This document shows positions 48,786-62,100 of a DNA stretch of 64,000 bases, piece by piece. The position numbers and the translations under genes are program-made. A model generated the notes under the pieces. That model saw only the letters and a list, made by a program, of their open reading frames with translations, had not been told where the DNA came from and did not search any database. This DNA comes from Sebastes aleutianus (lineage: Eukaryota > Chordata > Actinopteri > Perciformes > Sebastidae): the NCBI GenBank assembly GCA_916700875.1, contig CAKAKS010000194.1, positions 1 to 64,000 on the forward strand, written 5' to 3'. Position 1 is the first letter of the stretch. Each line of letters starts with the position of its first letter.

Positions 48786-49916
48786 CACACTCACACTTGT
48801 GGTTAGTGTGTCACAGTGAGCCCTCTGCTGGTGCTGTTTCACTGTTACACTGAATTCACTATGAGACACTGGATCCTACAGATGGAAGAATCAAAAGGCA
48901 ATATTCCAGATTGCATAGCCCATTACTGTTATAACTATTTATCAGTCAATAAATATTGTTGACTTATATATTATCTGACAAACTTTATTTAATTTTTTAA
49001 AATATATATTTTTTTATTGATTTTATTTTGTTTATTCTTGTTTTGTTTTTTATCATTCTAATGATGAGACAGAGGGATGCAGCGCACCAAATGATAATGT
49101 ATAGGCATATTAGTACGAACAAATGCAAATTGAGGATACATTATTTGCAGTAGTTAGGTTTCGCCCTGTGACTTTCTGGTGACTTGTCCAGGGTGTACCC
49201 AACCTCTCGCCCAGTGTTAGCTCGAATCGACTCCAGCCCCCCGGGACCCTGTAAGGATAAGTGGTTACAGATAATGGATGGATGGATAGTTAGGTTTCAC
49301 CTGCCTTTATGGCCATTTTCGACTCTTTTGTCAAGATTTTGGCTTACACAAAGTTCCTGCTTTTAGATAAATGTTTGCATGAGGTTTTGAATTTAGTTGT
49401 ATGTTTAAGACATGTCTTAATAATAATAATATTAAATAATAATATTTAGAAGTAGTTAAAACCGTACCCCAGGAGATTTAAATATATAAATCATATTTTG
49501 AATAAATCACATAATTAGTTCATTTAAACCCCAATTTTTGATTTTCAATGTTCTTGCCCAGTGAAAGGCTAAATAACAGTAGGCACACATGGATTAAGGA
49601 TTAAATTGGATTAGGCCCTGAAAAGAAACTATAATTATTCTGGGGTCATTCTTCAGTTTTCACACTACTTCTTGACAGTAATGGGGCTGGAGCCGATCCC
49701 AGTGGGCCATTTAGAGTCACAAATTAACCTAACCTGCATGTCTGGACTGGTAGAGGAGTAAGAAGAACTGACGCATATTGTGGGTGTAAGATTTACCCAC
49801 ATGATATGCTCAACATGTTATACACAGGACTGCAGTCTGTGCGAAACCAACAGTTCATACCTTCACACAGTGAGACCATACTAGCTGTGGTTTCTGTTTC
49901 TTTGAAAACCGTGAAG

Positions 49917-51432
49917 ATGCGGAATGTTCAAAACCTGCTGTTCATCCTCTGCAGTAAGTTTATTTATTTATATGAAAATCATTTCAATGCAAATAAAAGT
50001 GTTTTAAATTGCTTTGACTTGGCATTGCTCTATTATGATCACAGCTGGCATTAATGTCCGTTAGTGTCTTAACTCATCTTGTAAATCAAACTCAAAGGGG
50101 TGAAAATGATCATGATGTAGACAACAGATGTGTTGGGTGGTAAATGCACATATGTGTGCACTCAGTTTAACTTAAAACAACTACAAGTTATATTACATGA
50201 AGCCTGTTTCCAACAATGTTTCATTTCATGTTGTCTTCTCTTTGCAGTTATTCTGAGTTGTGTGACAAGTGCAGTAGCGGAGATCCATGTGTCTGGATAT
50301 GAAGGGGGACAAGTTAAAGTTTCTTGTCCCTATGGAGAGGGTTACGAGTCTTATGAGAAGTACCTGTGCAGGAATGGCTGTGGCAACGATGATGTTCTTA
50401 TTAAGACGACAGAAGCAAAGAAGGGCAGATACTCCATCCATGATGACAAACAGAAAGGAGTCTTCACAGTGACCATCTCTGATCTGATTCGTAGGGATGC
50501 TGGGACATACTGGTGTGGGGTGACCAGAAATGGAAAGGATATCTACACTGAAGTAAAGCTGGAAGTAGGCCAAGGTAGGATAAAAAAAAGTTGCTACGGG
50601 TTGTCACCATAATGTATAATTGATATGAGTCGTACAGATGTTGGGATATATTGGTGTGGGATAACCCGAACCGGTAGGGATACTTACCCTGATAAAGAAC
50701 AACTGGAAGTAAAGCCAGGTAAATAAACAAACATTTTTACATCACTTCATGATATTGTTGTATGAAACGTAGCTGCCTAAATGTGATACACTGAAAGGTT
50801 GTTCTGGATTGTTTGTAGTTAGAATTAAAATAATTAAAACATCAGATTTATTTCCATCATAATCTTGACCTCATTAATATTCTGTTAATGCGTATATTCT
50901 TGTATCAAAATCTGACTGTGGAATGCCAAACTAAAAACATCTTTATCACTTGACAAACCTACACTCCATCCCATTTCCAGAACTGTCATCAGACTAGTTG
51001 TTTGTTGTAGTAATTGTTGTTATATTTAATATAACCCTCCACTTTCTTACCTCCCTCAGCAATAAGAGGAACTGCACTATGCTGGGAGTTAGTCCTGCAC
51101 ATATGCTTAATTATTGCACATTAAAGGTGCTGAATTTGATATCCAGAGCATAAATATAGCTGCAAACAACTATTGTCTATGTAAAGAAACAGAGGAGAAT
51201 TGTCTACCTGAGCAGAGGGTGAAGTCGCTCTCCCTCTGTGTGTGTTGTAATTCGAGCTTTTTTTTTATTCAGATTACCTGTCTCATGCACTACTGTCAGG
51301 ATATAATGACCGTTTTATAAAAATAACTTTTTTTAATCATATTTGCTCCATTTCAACCCACTGCTGCTTTAAATAAAATTTTAAAAGCCAATATTTTTAC
51401 CTTGAGATATTTTCATGTAAAGAGTCTGAACA

Positions 51433-51479
<47 letters not shown>

Positions 51480-54400
51480 TGTATATATGTGCTTAAAAAA
51501 TCTATGATGTTTATTTTGCTCTCAGATAGCTGTTGTGACGGATCCACCAAAGTCCAAAGTCATGAAGAGAGTTCGGTGTCCATCAGTTGTCAATATGAGT
51601 CTAAGCACCAGAACGATCTGAAGTACATCTGCAGAGGAAACCAGCTCTCCACATGTCTGGAGAAGGCGCTAATCACCTCTGACAACACACAAAACGGACA
51701 GTTCAGACTCACAGATGAAAAGATGTTAAGGAAATTCACGGTGACCATTACCAGTTTGACCCAAAATAATTCTGGGCCGTATCTTTGTGGTGTCCATGGA
51801 AACACTGGCCTGGATGTTTTCTCTGCTTTTGAGCTGGAAGTCAAAGGTGAGAGATTTACCTCCTCATATTGTGGTAAACCATTATTTTTCACAGTATGTA
51901 AATCAGTTTTCTGTAAAAATAGATATTGTGGAAAAATGGCTAAAGATTTGATTTTACACTTGTCTGATTTGTCAAAATATATCAAATATTTGAAGGAAAG
52001 GTGAATCATGCACATGCTGAGGCTGCAGTGTTGACCCAAACCTCCTTCTCCTTCACAGAGTGGTGCTGTGTCAAGTCAAACAAACTGAGCGGCATTGTGG
52101 GACGCCCGGTAACTCTGCAGTGTCCCTATCCATCACAACACAGGCATAACAGGAAGTTCCTCTGTAAGGGAGACCACCGCAACAACTGCACAGACATGGT
52201 GACGAGTCAAAGCAGGTTCAAGCTACAAGAAGATGTTTCTTCCGGCTCTTTCTTGGTGACGATCAGAGAGATGAAAGCAGGGGATGCTGGGACGTACTGG
52301 TGTGGTTCAGACTCACAATGGAGTACTGGAAACTACACCAAGATTCAACTGTCAGTAGGTAGAGTATGAAAAGAGCAATAGATATTACACCTGAGTATAT
52401 GATAGTAAAAATAGCTCTAAGTTACATAAAGGTTTGATCGCTGCTGTATAAATTTGGTATCCTGTAGGTTCAGTTAGCTCATGTCTGCATCATATCTCCA
52501 TGAAATAATGGATTTTAATAGTGCTTTAAGTGCATGTGAACGTGCTCCACTGGCTAGCTCATGTGTTGGAGACATGGAGACAGATAAGAAGCAAAAACGC
52601 TGATGGACTCGAGCTTGTGGATCTGATAGACTTTATTAACACAGAATAAAGCTGAGACAACTCTGCAGAAAAGTATGTGGCATTCATTATGGCAAACGTT
52701 ATTTTTATAAAACGGTCACTATATCCTGAGAGTAGTTAATGAGACAGGTAATCTGTGAAAAAAAAGAAGATCGTGAACCTTATCAAATGTGAATCAATAT
52801 TCTGTTACTGTAATGCCTATCTCTCACCTCGAATGTTTTCAGAAACATCTTGTCGTATACTGTTTAGCTGGTAAATGAGAAAGTTTTCTCCGGCCGGTGG
52901 GCGGTGTTTGGTTTTGGCTCAACTGTTTTCAACATGGCGGCTTTCTCATTTTACAATTCACTAAAATATGTTTCTGAAATGTGTCTCCCTAGTTTGACCG
53001 TTTGATCAAAGTTCATGAGTTTTGCAAGCAGTGATTGACAGCTGCCCAGAGACTGCTCGGCTCCAGCTCGGCTCTAATTGATTGTTTTGGTGCGGGCGTG
53101 GTGAAATCTTGCAAATGTCATTAGGAGCACTGGGAGGAGGCAGGGGAACATGCATTTTTTCACAGATTATCTGTCTGGTGCACTACTGTCAGGATGTAGT
53201 GACCGTTTTATAAAAAATAACTTTTTATCATATTTGCTCAAAGTTACCAACTGAAACTTTAAATATTTAGCTCAAATGTGTTTCTATTTCACAGAGTGGT
53301 GCTGTGTGAAGTCAAACAAACTGAGCGGCATTGTGGGACGCCCAGTAACTCTGCAGTGTTCCTATCCACCACAACACGGGCATAACAGGAAGTTCTTGTG
53401 TAAAGGAGACCACCGCAACAACTGCACTGACATGGTGATGAGTCAAAGCAGCAAGCTGCAAGATGATGTTTCTTCCGGCTCTTTCTTGGTGACGATCAGA
53501 GAGCTGAAAGCAGGGGATGTTGGAACGTACTGGTGTGGTTCAGACTCACAGTGGAGTGTTGGAAACTACACCAAGATTCAACTGTCAGTAGGTACGAGTA
53601 TGAAAAGAGCAATAGATATTACACCTGAGTATATGATAGTAAAAATAGCTCTAAGTTACATCCAGGTTTGATCACCGCTGTCTAAACTTGGTGTCCTGCA
53701 GGTTCAGTTAGCTCATGTCTGGATCATGAAATCACTATAAAATAATGGATTTAATCCTTCCTCCTTCGTCCTGGATTCCTGAGATTATGGATTATCAAAT
53801 AATAGCAAAACTGCCTATAAATTAAAAACAACAAGCTAACTATTGTGTTGGCTAACACAAGTAGCTCGCTACAGTTTGAGACAAAGGCCTAAATAAAAAG
53901 GATTTGTTTTGTTATGTGTTTATAAGTAGTTCACAATTTGCACATTATAAATTCTTTCAAATATGCTGCTGTATGATACTTTACTGCCACTTTATCACGT
54001 ACAATACAGTGGTAGAGATTGAAGATGACATTTGGAAATCTTCATTGGACCACCGCGATGTCAACATTGTATTCTTCTGGTTGTTGATTGGTAACGATCC
54101 ATGTCCTCCCTTGGAGCGTCATTTTATGTGTTTGGGCCAATCACAGATTAGCATGAAAAAAATGAAATACATTGAATTGTTAGAAGAGGTCCCGCCTCAA
54201 GGGAGGACAGCACCAGCCCGTCCTCGCTTGCCCCAACCACCACTTTCTAGCCTGCCCTGCAGGTGTCGCTGTTTAAGCATTTTAATCAGAATTTCAAGAA
54301 TGGATTTTTTCCAAAGAAGAGAAAAAAAATATTTTATAAATAATACTGAGATATTTCACTCTGGACCAAGTTGGTGGACCGGCCAACTGACCGACAAATT

Positions 54401-55071
54401 TGCTGTCCCCGCTGCTAGCATCGCAAAAAATAAGAATGTTTGCTAAGTGTACTAAGAAACTTTCTCTAACAGTCTTTCCACAGCAGACCAGCACTGTGAT
54501 GTCTACCATCACTGTGGTGGAACCTGTCGGATCACAATCAACACATATCCCTGGAAAACAGATCGATGGTACGTGTGTGCCTGCGTGAACCCACAGTTAA
54601 ACACAAACTGGCCATTTATAAAAAAGGAGCATGGAAACACCAAATGTTGTGAGGCCACAGTTCTGATTTTTGGTGCCCCATCTGCTGTTTAGTGCTTGAG
54701 ATTGTGATAACAGATATGTGAGGAGTGTAGATCTGATATGTGTTTTCAGGAAGTGTATAAGATATTTTTACTCTGTTCTGTTTTTTCGTCTTCTCAGATG
54801 CAGCACCCTTTCATCCTGTGGTTTTCATTGTGCCCGCTCTGCTGGTCATACTGACATTTGCCCTGGTCATGGTTTTTAAATACAAATGTTGTAAAGTGCG
54901 AGGTACATTTCACATACAAATGCATGCACAGAACCATGCACACACAGGCAAACACATACACATATGCATGCAAACTAATTGTGTAACTATTTCTTATGCT
55001 GTGTGTTTCCAGGAGCTGGAGCCAACGGTAACAGAAACAGAACCAAGGCAGCCGAAACAGAGGAACTTTGA
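49917..55071 (+). CDS. Unit 5: CD300/pIgR-like receptor, four Ig domains, tail-less
   Basis: Exons: 49917-49953 signal; 50248-50574 A; 51526-51846 B; 52059-52358 C1; 53295-53591 C2; 54473-54568 stalk; 54798-54902 transmembrane; 55013-55071. The frame is 513 residues. The usual first ATG is GTG (49911), so I start at the next in-frame ATG (49917), giving MRNVQNLLFILC. Exon A is chimeric. C2 lacks one codon, as in unit 6. After exon 55013 a deletion has fused ACAGAGGAA to sequence normally beyond the gene, removing the donor and the whole tyrosine exon. Translation ends two codons on at TGA 55069. The product would be a membrane receptor with a short tail (about 25 residues) and no signalling tyrosines in that tail. 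All other borders are normal, so it may be functional as a decoy. Confidence 0.78.
50625..50718 (+). pseudogene. 3' fragment of a second A-type exon, unit 5
   Basis: Same truncated A2 tail as in unit 3, starting at GATATGAGTCGTACAGATG and ending at its old donor CCAGGTAAAT. It lies about 50 bases after exon A, within the A-B intron, and cannot be reached in frame. Confidence 0.8.
51435..51478. repeat. Expanded (TA)n tract in unit 5 A-B intron
   Basis: About 20 TA units sit where unit 4 has about five and where unit 1 carries the LINE insertion. The tract lies about 45 bases upstream of the exon B acceptor. Confidence 0.9.
52510..53265. mobile_element. Foldback element, unit 5 C1-C2 intron
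   Basis: Same family and position as the unit 1 copy at 20100, but retaining the ATCTCTCACCTCGAATG and AACATGGCGGCTTTCTC parts. Confidence 0.6.
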
Positions 55072-55145
55072 TTTGACACTTTTACACTTTTTACGCTTTT
55101 ACCTTTACGCTCATTATGATTGCTTATTGTTAATATAACAAACTG

Positions 55146-55816
55146 TTTAAAGGTATAATATGACACATTTGTCAGTTGGTTTGTAAAAACACCACATACA
55201 AAGTTGGCCCCCTCCTCCTCGGCTCAACGAGCCAAGAGAGAGAGAGAGAGCATTGATGGTGGAGCGAGCTATAGAGTGAATGAAGAGAGGGAACGGCGTT
55301 AGTGAGAACAACGCAGAGAATCAGAGAAATAAAACGTTATTTTCTGATTGTTTCACAGCGGTTACATTCTAAAGCACACACACAAGCAGCATCCTGTCCT
55401 CTTTGCTCGGTCTGTGTGCCTCGGTCAAACTGACACACCGATAGCAGTACACAACAGCCGTTCTCATCCATCAAATACGGCCGATTTGTATCTTACAGAG
55501 CTAAAGGAGGACTTGTGCCTCGGTATCAGACGTCGAGGGGTGTGACAAAGTGTTGGTATTTGACGATCACACACACCCTGCACGCTGTTATTGGCTGGGG
55601 GTTACACCCCAACGTGGGGCCTAAAGGCTGTTTGCAGATGCACAGAAGCGTCCCAAACACAGCAAAAAGAAAAAGAAAAGAGAAAATACAGCCAGAAGGC
55701 AGGTTCTCTGACACCACCACTCACTTCTAGTGGGTCATAAGTGATGATTGAGAGGGGTTATTTTGTATCAGTCCATGCATTGTTTTTGAGAAAATGTCTG
55801 TATAGTATGCCTTTAA
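55146..55816. mobile_element. Spacer MITE, copy after unit 5
   Basis: Same inverted-ended element as at 23282. It starts only about 75 bases after the shortened unit 5 ends. Confidence 0.7.
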
Positions 55817-56320
55817 CACACCTGCACTCCTTATAAGACATTGTAGATAACCATTTCAGCTAAATACTCTAAATGTAAGTTACTTTCATGTATATATGTA
55901 CCTTTAGTAAAAGTGAATAAATAAATAAAATAAACTAGAAAAGCCAATCTATGTTGAAACAACTCATTACTATTTATTTATTTATTTTTTGCATTATATA
56001 AATGGGATATAAAAACAATATTGCCACATTGTCAGTGATTGTCAGTTCCAGACATTTGATCAACTAAATTAAATAACTGATTCATCTTTGTAAATTAGAG
56101 CATGACACTATATTCCAGTGATATTCACAGAGAGAAAAACCACACACACACACACACATGCTCACAATTCAGTGGATTTTTATTCAGTTTTGTTTTGTTG
56201 CATTAAACTTAACTAAAGTTTTGTTTTTTTTAACCGCAGATAGTTTGAGTAAACATGATTTGACGCTCACTTGATCTGACTGATAACCTGAGCTGTACTG
56301 TAGTTCTCCTCAGATCAAGT

Positions 56321-56341
56321 CACTTCCTCCTGTCTATAAAA
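56321..56341 (+). promoter_or_regulatory. Candidate TATA box with ETS site, copy 5
   Basis: CACTTCCTCCTG then TATAAAA, 1.2 kb before the second relic and 2.8 kb before unit 6 exon 1. Confidence 0.3.
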
Positions 56342-57552
56342 CACACTCACACTTCTGGTTAGTGTGTCACAGTGAGCCCTCTGCTGGTGCTGTTTCACTG
56401 TTACACTGAATTCACAATGAGACACTGGATCGTACAGATGGAAGAATCAATAGGCAATATTCCAGATTGCATAGCCCATTACTGTTATAACTATTTATCA
56501 GTCAATAAATATTGTTGATTTATGTATTAATCTGACAAAGTTTATTTAATTTTTTTAAATATATTTTTTATTGATTTTATTTTGTTTATTCTTGTTTTTG
56601 GTTTTTTTATCATTCTAATGATGAGACAGAGGATGCAGCGCACCAAATGATAATGTATAGACATATTAATACGAACAAATGCAAATTGAGGATACATTAT
56701 TTGCAGTAGTTAGGTTTCGCCCTGTGACTTTCTGGTGAGTTGTCCAGGGTGTACCCAACCTCTCGCCCAGCGTTAGCTGGGATCGGCTCCAGCCCGCCGG
56801 GACCCTGTTAGGATAAGTGGTTACAGATAATGGATGGATGGCTAGTCAGGTTTCATCTGCCTTTATGGCCATTTTCGACCTTTTTGTCAAGACTTTGGCT
56901 TACACAAAGTTCCTGTTTTTAGATAAATGTTTGCATGAGGTTTTGAATTTAGTTGTATGTTTAAGACATGTCTTAATAATATTTAAAAGTAGGTTAAACC
57001 ATACCCCTGGAGATGTAAAATATATAAATCATATTTTGAAAAAATCCCATAATTAGTTTATTTAAACCCCAATTTTTGATTTTTTCAATGTTCTTGCCCA
57101 GTGAAAGGCTAAATAACAGTAGGAACACATGGATTAAGGATTAAATTGAATTAAGCACTGAAAAATCATCTGGAGCCGATCCCAGTGGGCCCTTTAGAGT
57201 CACAAATTAACCTAACCTGTATGTCTTTGGACTGTGAGAGGAGAAAACCCACGCAGGCTAAACATGCAAAACTCCAAACAACAAGGCCCCGGCCGGGCCG
57301 GCAGGTTCAAACCCAGAACCTTCTTGCTGTGAGGCGACATAGTATATCTGATGAAGTATTGTTCCCCTATTTGGAGAGACAGAGTTGCAATGTGCAAAGT
57401 TTGCTGACACATATTGTTTGCGTAACATTTACCCACATAATATTCTCAACATGTTATACTGTACATCGGACTGTAGTCTGTGTGAAACCAACAGTTCACA
57501 CATTTACACAGTGTGACCCCACCAGCTGTGGTTTCTGTTGCTTTGCAAAACC

Positions 57553-57714
57553 TTAAAAATGTAGAAGGTTCAAAACCTGCTGTTCATCCTCTGCAGTAAG
57601 TTTATTTCTTTGTATGAAAATCATTTCAATGCAAATTAAAGTGGTCTACCAAAACTGCACCACAACAGATGATATCTACTGTAATCAAGTTTATATTAAA
57701 GCTCTATAGGAGAT
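57553..57714 (+). pseudogene. Collapsed receptor relic between units 5 and 6
   Basis: Same structure as the relic at 25720: a dead signal exon (57553-57595, start codon now TTA, the next ATG followed by TAG), about 45 bases of intron 1, then a last-exon fragment (57641-57714) that still carries GATGATATCTACTGTAATCA and GGAGATGAACAGC. The shared junction shows that both relics descend from one deletion event. Confidence 0.8.
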
Positions 57715-58005
57715 GAACAGCATGCACATCTGTGATCAAACCTTGCATTTTTGGGTCACATCTGTACCCAAATGATCCTGTTTGTATTGTCTCAATTAAC
57801 AGCTGACCAACACATATTTATATACCGCTGTGGTCCAGTCATTGTCTGACTGAAAACCACAGTAATATCATTATTTGTACAGATTTGTTCAGATATATGT
57901 AGTGCTTGTGTCAAATGCTTAATTAATTACTTTAACTTTGATTTTACACTGTTACACTTTACCTTTACGCTCATTATGATTGCTTATTGTTAATATGACA
58001 AACTG

Positions 58006-58285
58006 TTTAAAGGTATAATATGACACATTTGTCGATTGGTGTTTGTAAAAACACCACATACAAAGTTGGCCCCCTCCTCCTCGTCTCAACGAGCCAAGAG
58101 AGAGAGCAGCGATGGTGGAGCGAGCTATAGAGTGAATGAAGGGAGGGAACGGCGTTAGTGAGAACAAAGCAGAGAATCAGAGAAATAAAACGTTATTTTC
58201 TGATTGTTTCACAGCGGTTACATTCTAAAGCACACACACAAGCGTCATCCTGTCCTCTGTGCTCGGTATGCTCGGTGTGTGTGCC
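58006..58285. mobile_element. Spacer MITE, truncated copy after second relic
   Basis: It ends at the same GTGTGTGTGCCG junction as the copy at 26172, then joins CACCAAATGATAATGTATAGG. Confidence 0.7.
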
Positions 58286-59115
58286 GTGCACCAAATGATA
58301 ATGTATAGGTATATTAGTACGAACAAATGCAAATTGAGGATACATTATTTGCAGTAGTTAGGTTTCGCCCTGTGACTTTCTGGTGAGTTGTCCAGGGTGT
58401 ACCCAACCTCTCGCCCAGTGTTAGCTCGTATCGGCTCCAGCCCCCCACGACACTGTAAAGGATAAGTGGTTACAGATATGCATGGATGGATAGTTAGGTT
58501 TCACCTGCCTTTATGGCAATTTATGACTTTTTTGTCAAGATTTTGGCTTAGACAAAGTTCCTGTTTTTAGATAAATGTTTGCATGAGGTTTTGAATTTAG
58601 TTGTATGTTTAAGACATGTCTTAATAATAATAATGTTAAATAATAATATTTAAAAGTAGTTAAAACCGTACCCCAGGAGATTTAAATATATAAATCATAT
58701 TTTGAATAAATCACATAATTAGTTCATTTAAACCCCAATTTTTGATTTTCAATGTTCTTGCCCAGTGAAAGGCTAAATAACAGTAGGCACACATGGATTA
58801 AGGAATAAATTGGATTAGGCCCTGAAAAAAAACTATAATTATTCTGGGGTCATTCTTCAGTTTTCACACTACTTCTTGACAGTAATGGGGCTGGAGCCGA
58901 TCCCAGTGGGCAATTTAGAGTCACAAATTAACCTAACTTGCATGTCTGGACTGTGAGAGGAGAAAGAAGAACTGACGCATATTGTGGGTGTAAGATTTAC
59001 CCACATAAAATTCTCGACATGTTATACACCGGACTGTAGTCTGTGTGAAACCAACAGTTCACACCTTCACACAGTGAGACCATACTAGCTGTGGTTTCTC
59101 TTTCTTTGCAAAACC

Positions 59116-62100
59116 ATGAAGATGCGGAAGGTTCAAAACCTGCTGTTCATCCTCTGCAGTAAGTTTATTTATTTATATGAAAATCATTTCAATGCAAATA
59201 AAAGTGTTTTAAATTGCTTTGACTTGGCAATGCTCTATTATGATCACAGCTGGCATTAATGTCCGTTAGTGTCTTAACTCATCTTGTAAATCAAACGCAA
59301 AGGGGTGAAAATGATCATGATGTAGACAACAGATGTGCTGGGTAGTAAATGCACATATATGTGCACTCAGTTTAACTTAAAACAACAACAAGTTATATTA
59401 CATGAAGCCTGTTTCCAGCAATGTTTCATTTCATGTTGATTTCTCTTTGCAGTTATTCTGAGTTGTGTGACGAGTGCAGTAGCGGAGATCCATGTGTCTG
59501 GACATGAAGGGGGACAAGTTAAAGTTTCTTGTCCCTATGGAGAGGGTTACGAGTCTTATGAGAAGTACCTGTGCAAGAATGGCTGTGGCAACGATGATGT
59601 TCTTATTAAGACGACAGAAGCAAAGAAGGGCAGATACTCCATCCATGATGACAAACAGAAAGGAGTCTTCACAGTGACCATCTCTGATCTGAGTCGTAGA
59701 GATGTTGGGATATATTGGTGTGGGATAACCCGAACCGGTAGGGATACTTACCCTGCTGAAGTACAACTGGAAGTAGAGCCAGGTAAATAAACAAGCATTT
59801 TTACATCACTTCATGATATTGTTGTATGACACATAGCTGCCTAAATGTGATACACTGAAAGGTTGCTCTGGATTGTTTGTAGTTAGAATTAAAATAATTA
59901 AAACATCAGATTTATTTCCATCATAATCTTGACCTCATTAATATTCTGTTAATGTGTATATTCTTGTATCAAAATCTGACTGTGGAATGCCAAACTAAAA
60001 ACATCTTTGTCACTTGACAAACCTACACTCTATCCCATTTCCAGAACTGTCATCAGACTAGTTTTCCACGTTGTTTGTTGTAGTAATTGTTGTTATATTT
60101 AATATGACCCTCCACTTTATTACCTCCCTCAGCAATAAGAGGAACTACACTATGCTGGGAGTTATTCCTGCACATATGCTTAATTATTGCACATTAAAGG
60201 TGCTGAATTTGATATCCAGAGCATAAATATAGCTGCAAACAACTATTGTCTATGTAAAGAAACACAGGAGAATTGTCTACCTGAGCAGAGGGTGAAGTCG
60301 CTCTCCCTCTGTGTGTGTTGTAATCCGAGCTTCTCCGTGTTTTGTTGACATAGTGCTTTTAGTGCATGTGAACGTGCTCCACTGGCTAGCTCATGTGGTG
60401 GAGACAGGGAGACAGATAAGAAGCAAAAACGCTGATGGACTCGAGCTTGTGGATCTGATAGACTTTATTAACACGGAATAAAGCTGAGACAACTCTGCAA
60501 GAAAGTCTATGTGGCATTCATTATGGCAAACGTTATTTTTATAAAACGGTCACTATATCCTGAGAGTAGTTAATGAGACAGGTAATCTGTGGAAAATAAT
60601 AATGTCCCTTTGTGTCCTTCTGTGCTCCCAATGGCATTAGATAGATTTCCCCAGCCGAAGGAAAGCGACCAATCAGAGCCGAGCAGTCTCTGGGCATCTG
60701 TCAATCTCTGCACGCGAAGATCGTGAACTCTGATCAAATGTGAATCAATATTCTGTTACTGTAATGCCTATCGCTCACCTCAAATGTTTTCAGAAACATC
60801 TTGTAGTCTACTGTTTAGCTGGTAAATGAGAAAGTTTACTCCGGCCGGTGGGCAGTGCTTGGTTTTGGCTCAACTGTTTTCAACATGGCGGCTTTCTCAT
60901 TTTACAATTCACTAAAATATGTTTCTGAAAATGTGTCTCCCTAGTTTGACAGTTTGATCAAAGTTCATGAGTTTTGCAAGCAGGAATTGACAGCTGTCCA
61001 GAGACTGCTCGACTCCAGCTCGGCTCTAATTGGTTGTTTTGGTGTGGGAGTGGTGAAATCTTGCAAATGTCATTAGGAGCACTGGGAGGAGGCAGGGGAA
61101 AATTTATTTTTTCACAGATTATCTGTCTGGTGCACTAATGTCAGGATGTAGTGACCGTTTTATAAAAATAACTTTTTATCATATTTGCTCAAAGTTACCA
61201 AATGAAACTTTTTAGCTCAAATGTGTTTCTATTTCACAGAGTGGTGCTGTGTGAAGTCAAACAAACTGAGCGGCATTGTGGGACGCCCGGTAACTCTGCA
61301 GTGTCCCTATCCACCACGACACAGCGATAACAGGAAGTTCCTGTGTAAAGGAGACCACCGCAACAACTGCACAGACATGGTGATGAGTCAAAGCAGCAAG
61401 CTGCAAGATGATGTTTCTTCCGGCTTTTTCTTGGTGACGATCAGAGAGCTGAAAGCAGGGGATGCTGGGACGTACTGGTGTGGTTCAGACTCACAGTGGA
61501 GTGTTGGAAACTACACCAAGATTCAACTGTCAGTAGGTACGAGTATGAAAAGAGCAATAGATATTACACCTGAGTATATGATAGTAAAAATGGATGCAGC
61601 TTTAAGTTACATCCAGGTTTGATCACCGGTCTAAACTTGGTGTCCTGCAGGTTCAGTTAGCTCATGTCTGGATCATGAAATCACTATAAAATAATGGATT
61701 TAATCCCACCTCCTTCCTCCTGGATTCCTGAGATTATGGATTATCAAATAATAGCAAAACTGCCTGTAAATTAAAAACAACAAGCTAACTGTTGAGTTGG
61801 CTAACACAAGTAGCTCGCTACAGTTCGAGACAAAGGCCTAAATAAAAAGGATTTGTTTTGTTATGTGTTTATAAGTAGTTCACAATTTTCACATTATAAA
61901 TTCTTTCAAATATGCTGCTGTATGATACTTTACTGCCACTTTATCACGTACAATACAGTGGTAGAGATTGAAGATGATATTTGGAAATCATCATTGGACC
62001 ACCGCGATGTCAACATTGTATTCTTCTGGTTGTTGATTGGTAACGATCCATGTCCTCCCTTGGAGCGTCATTTTATGTGTTTGGGCCAATAGCAGATTAG

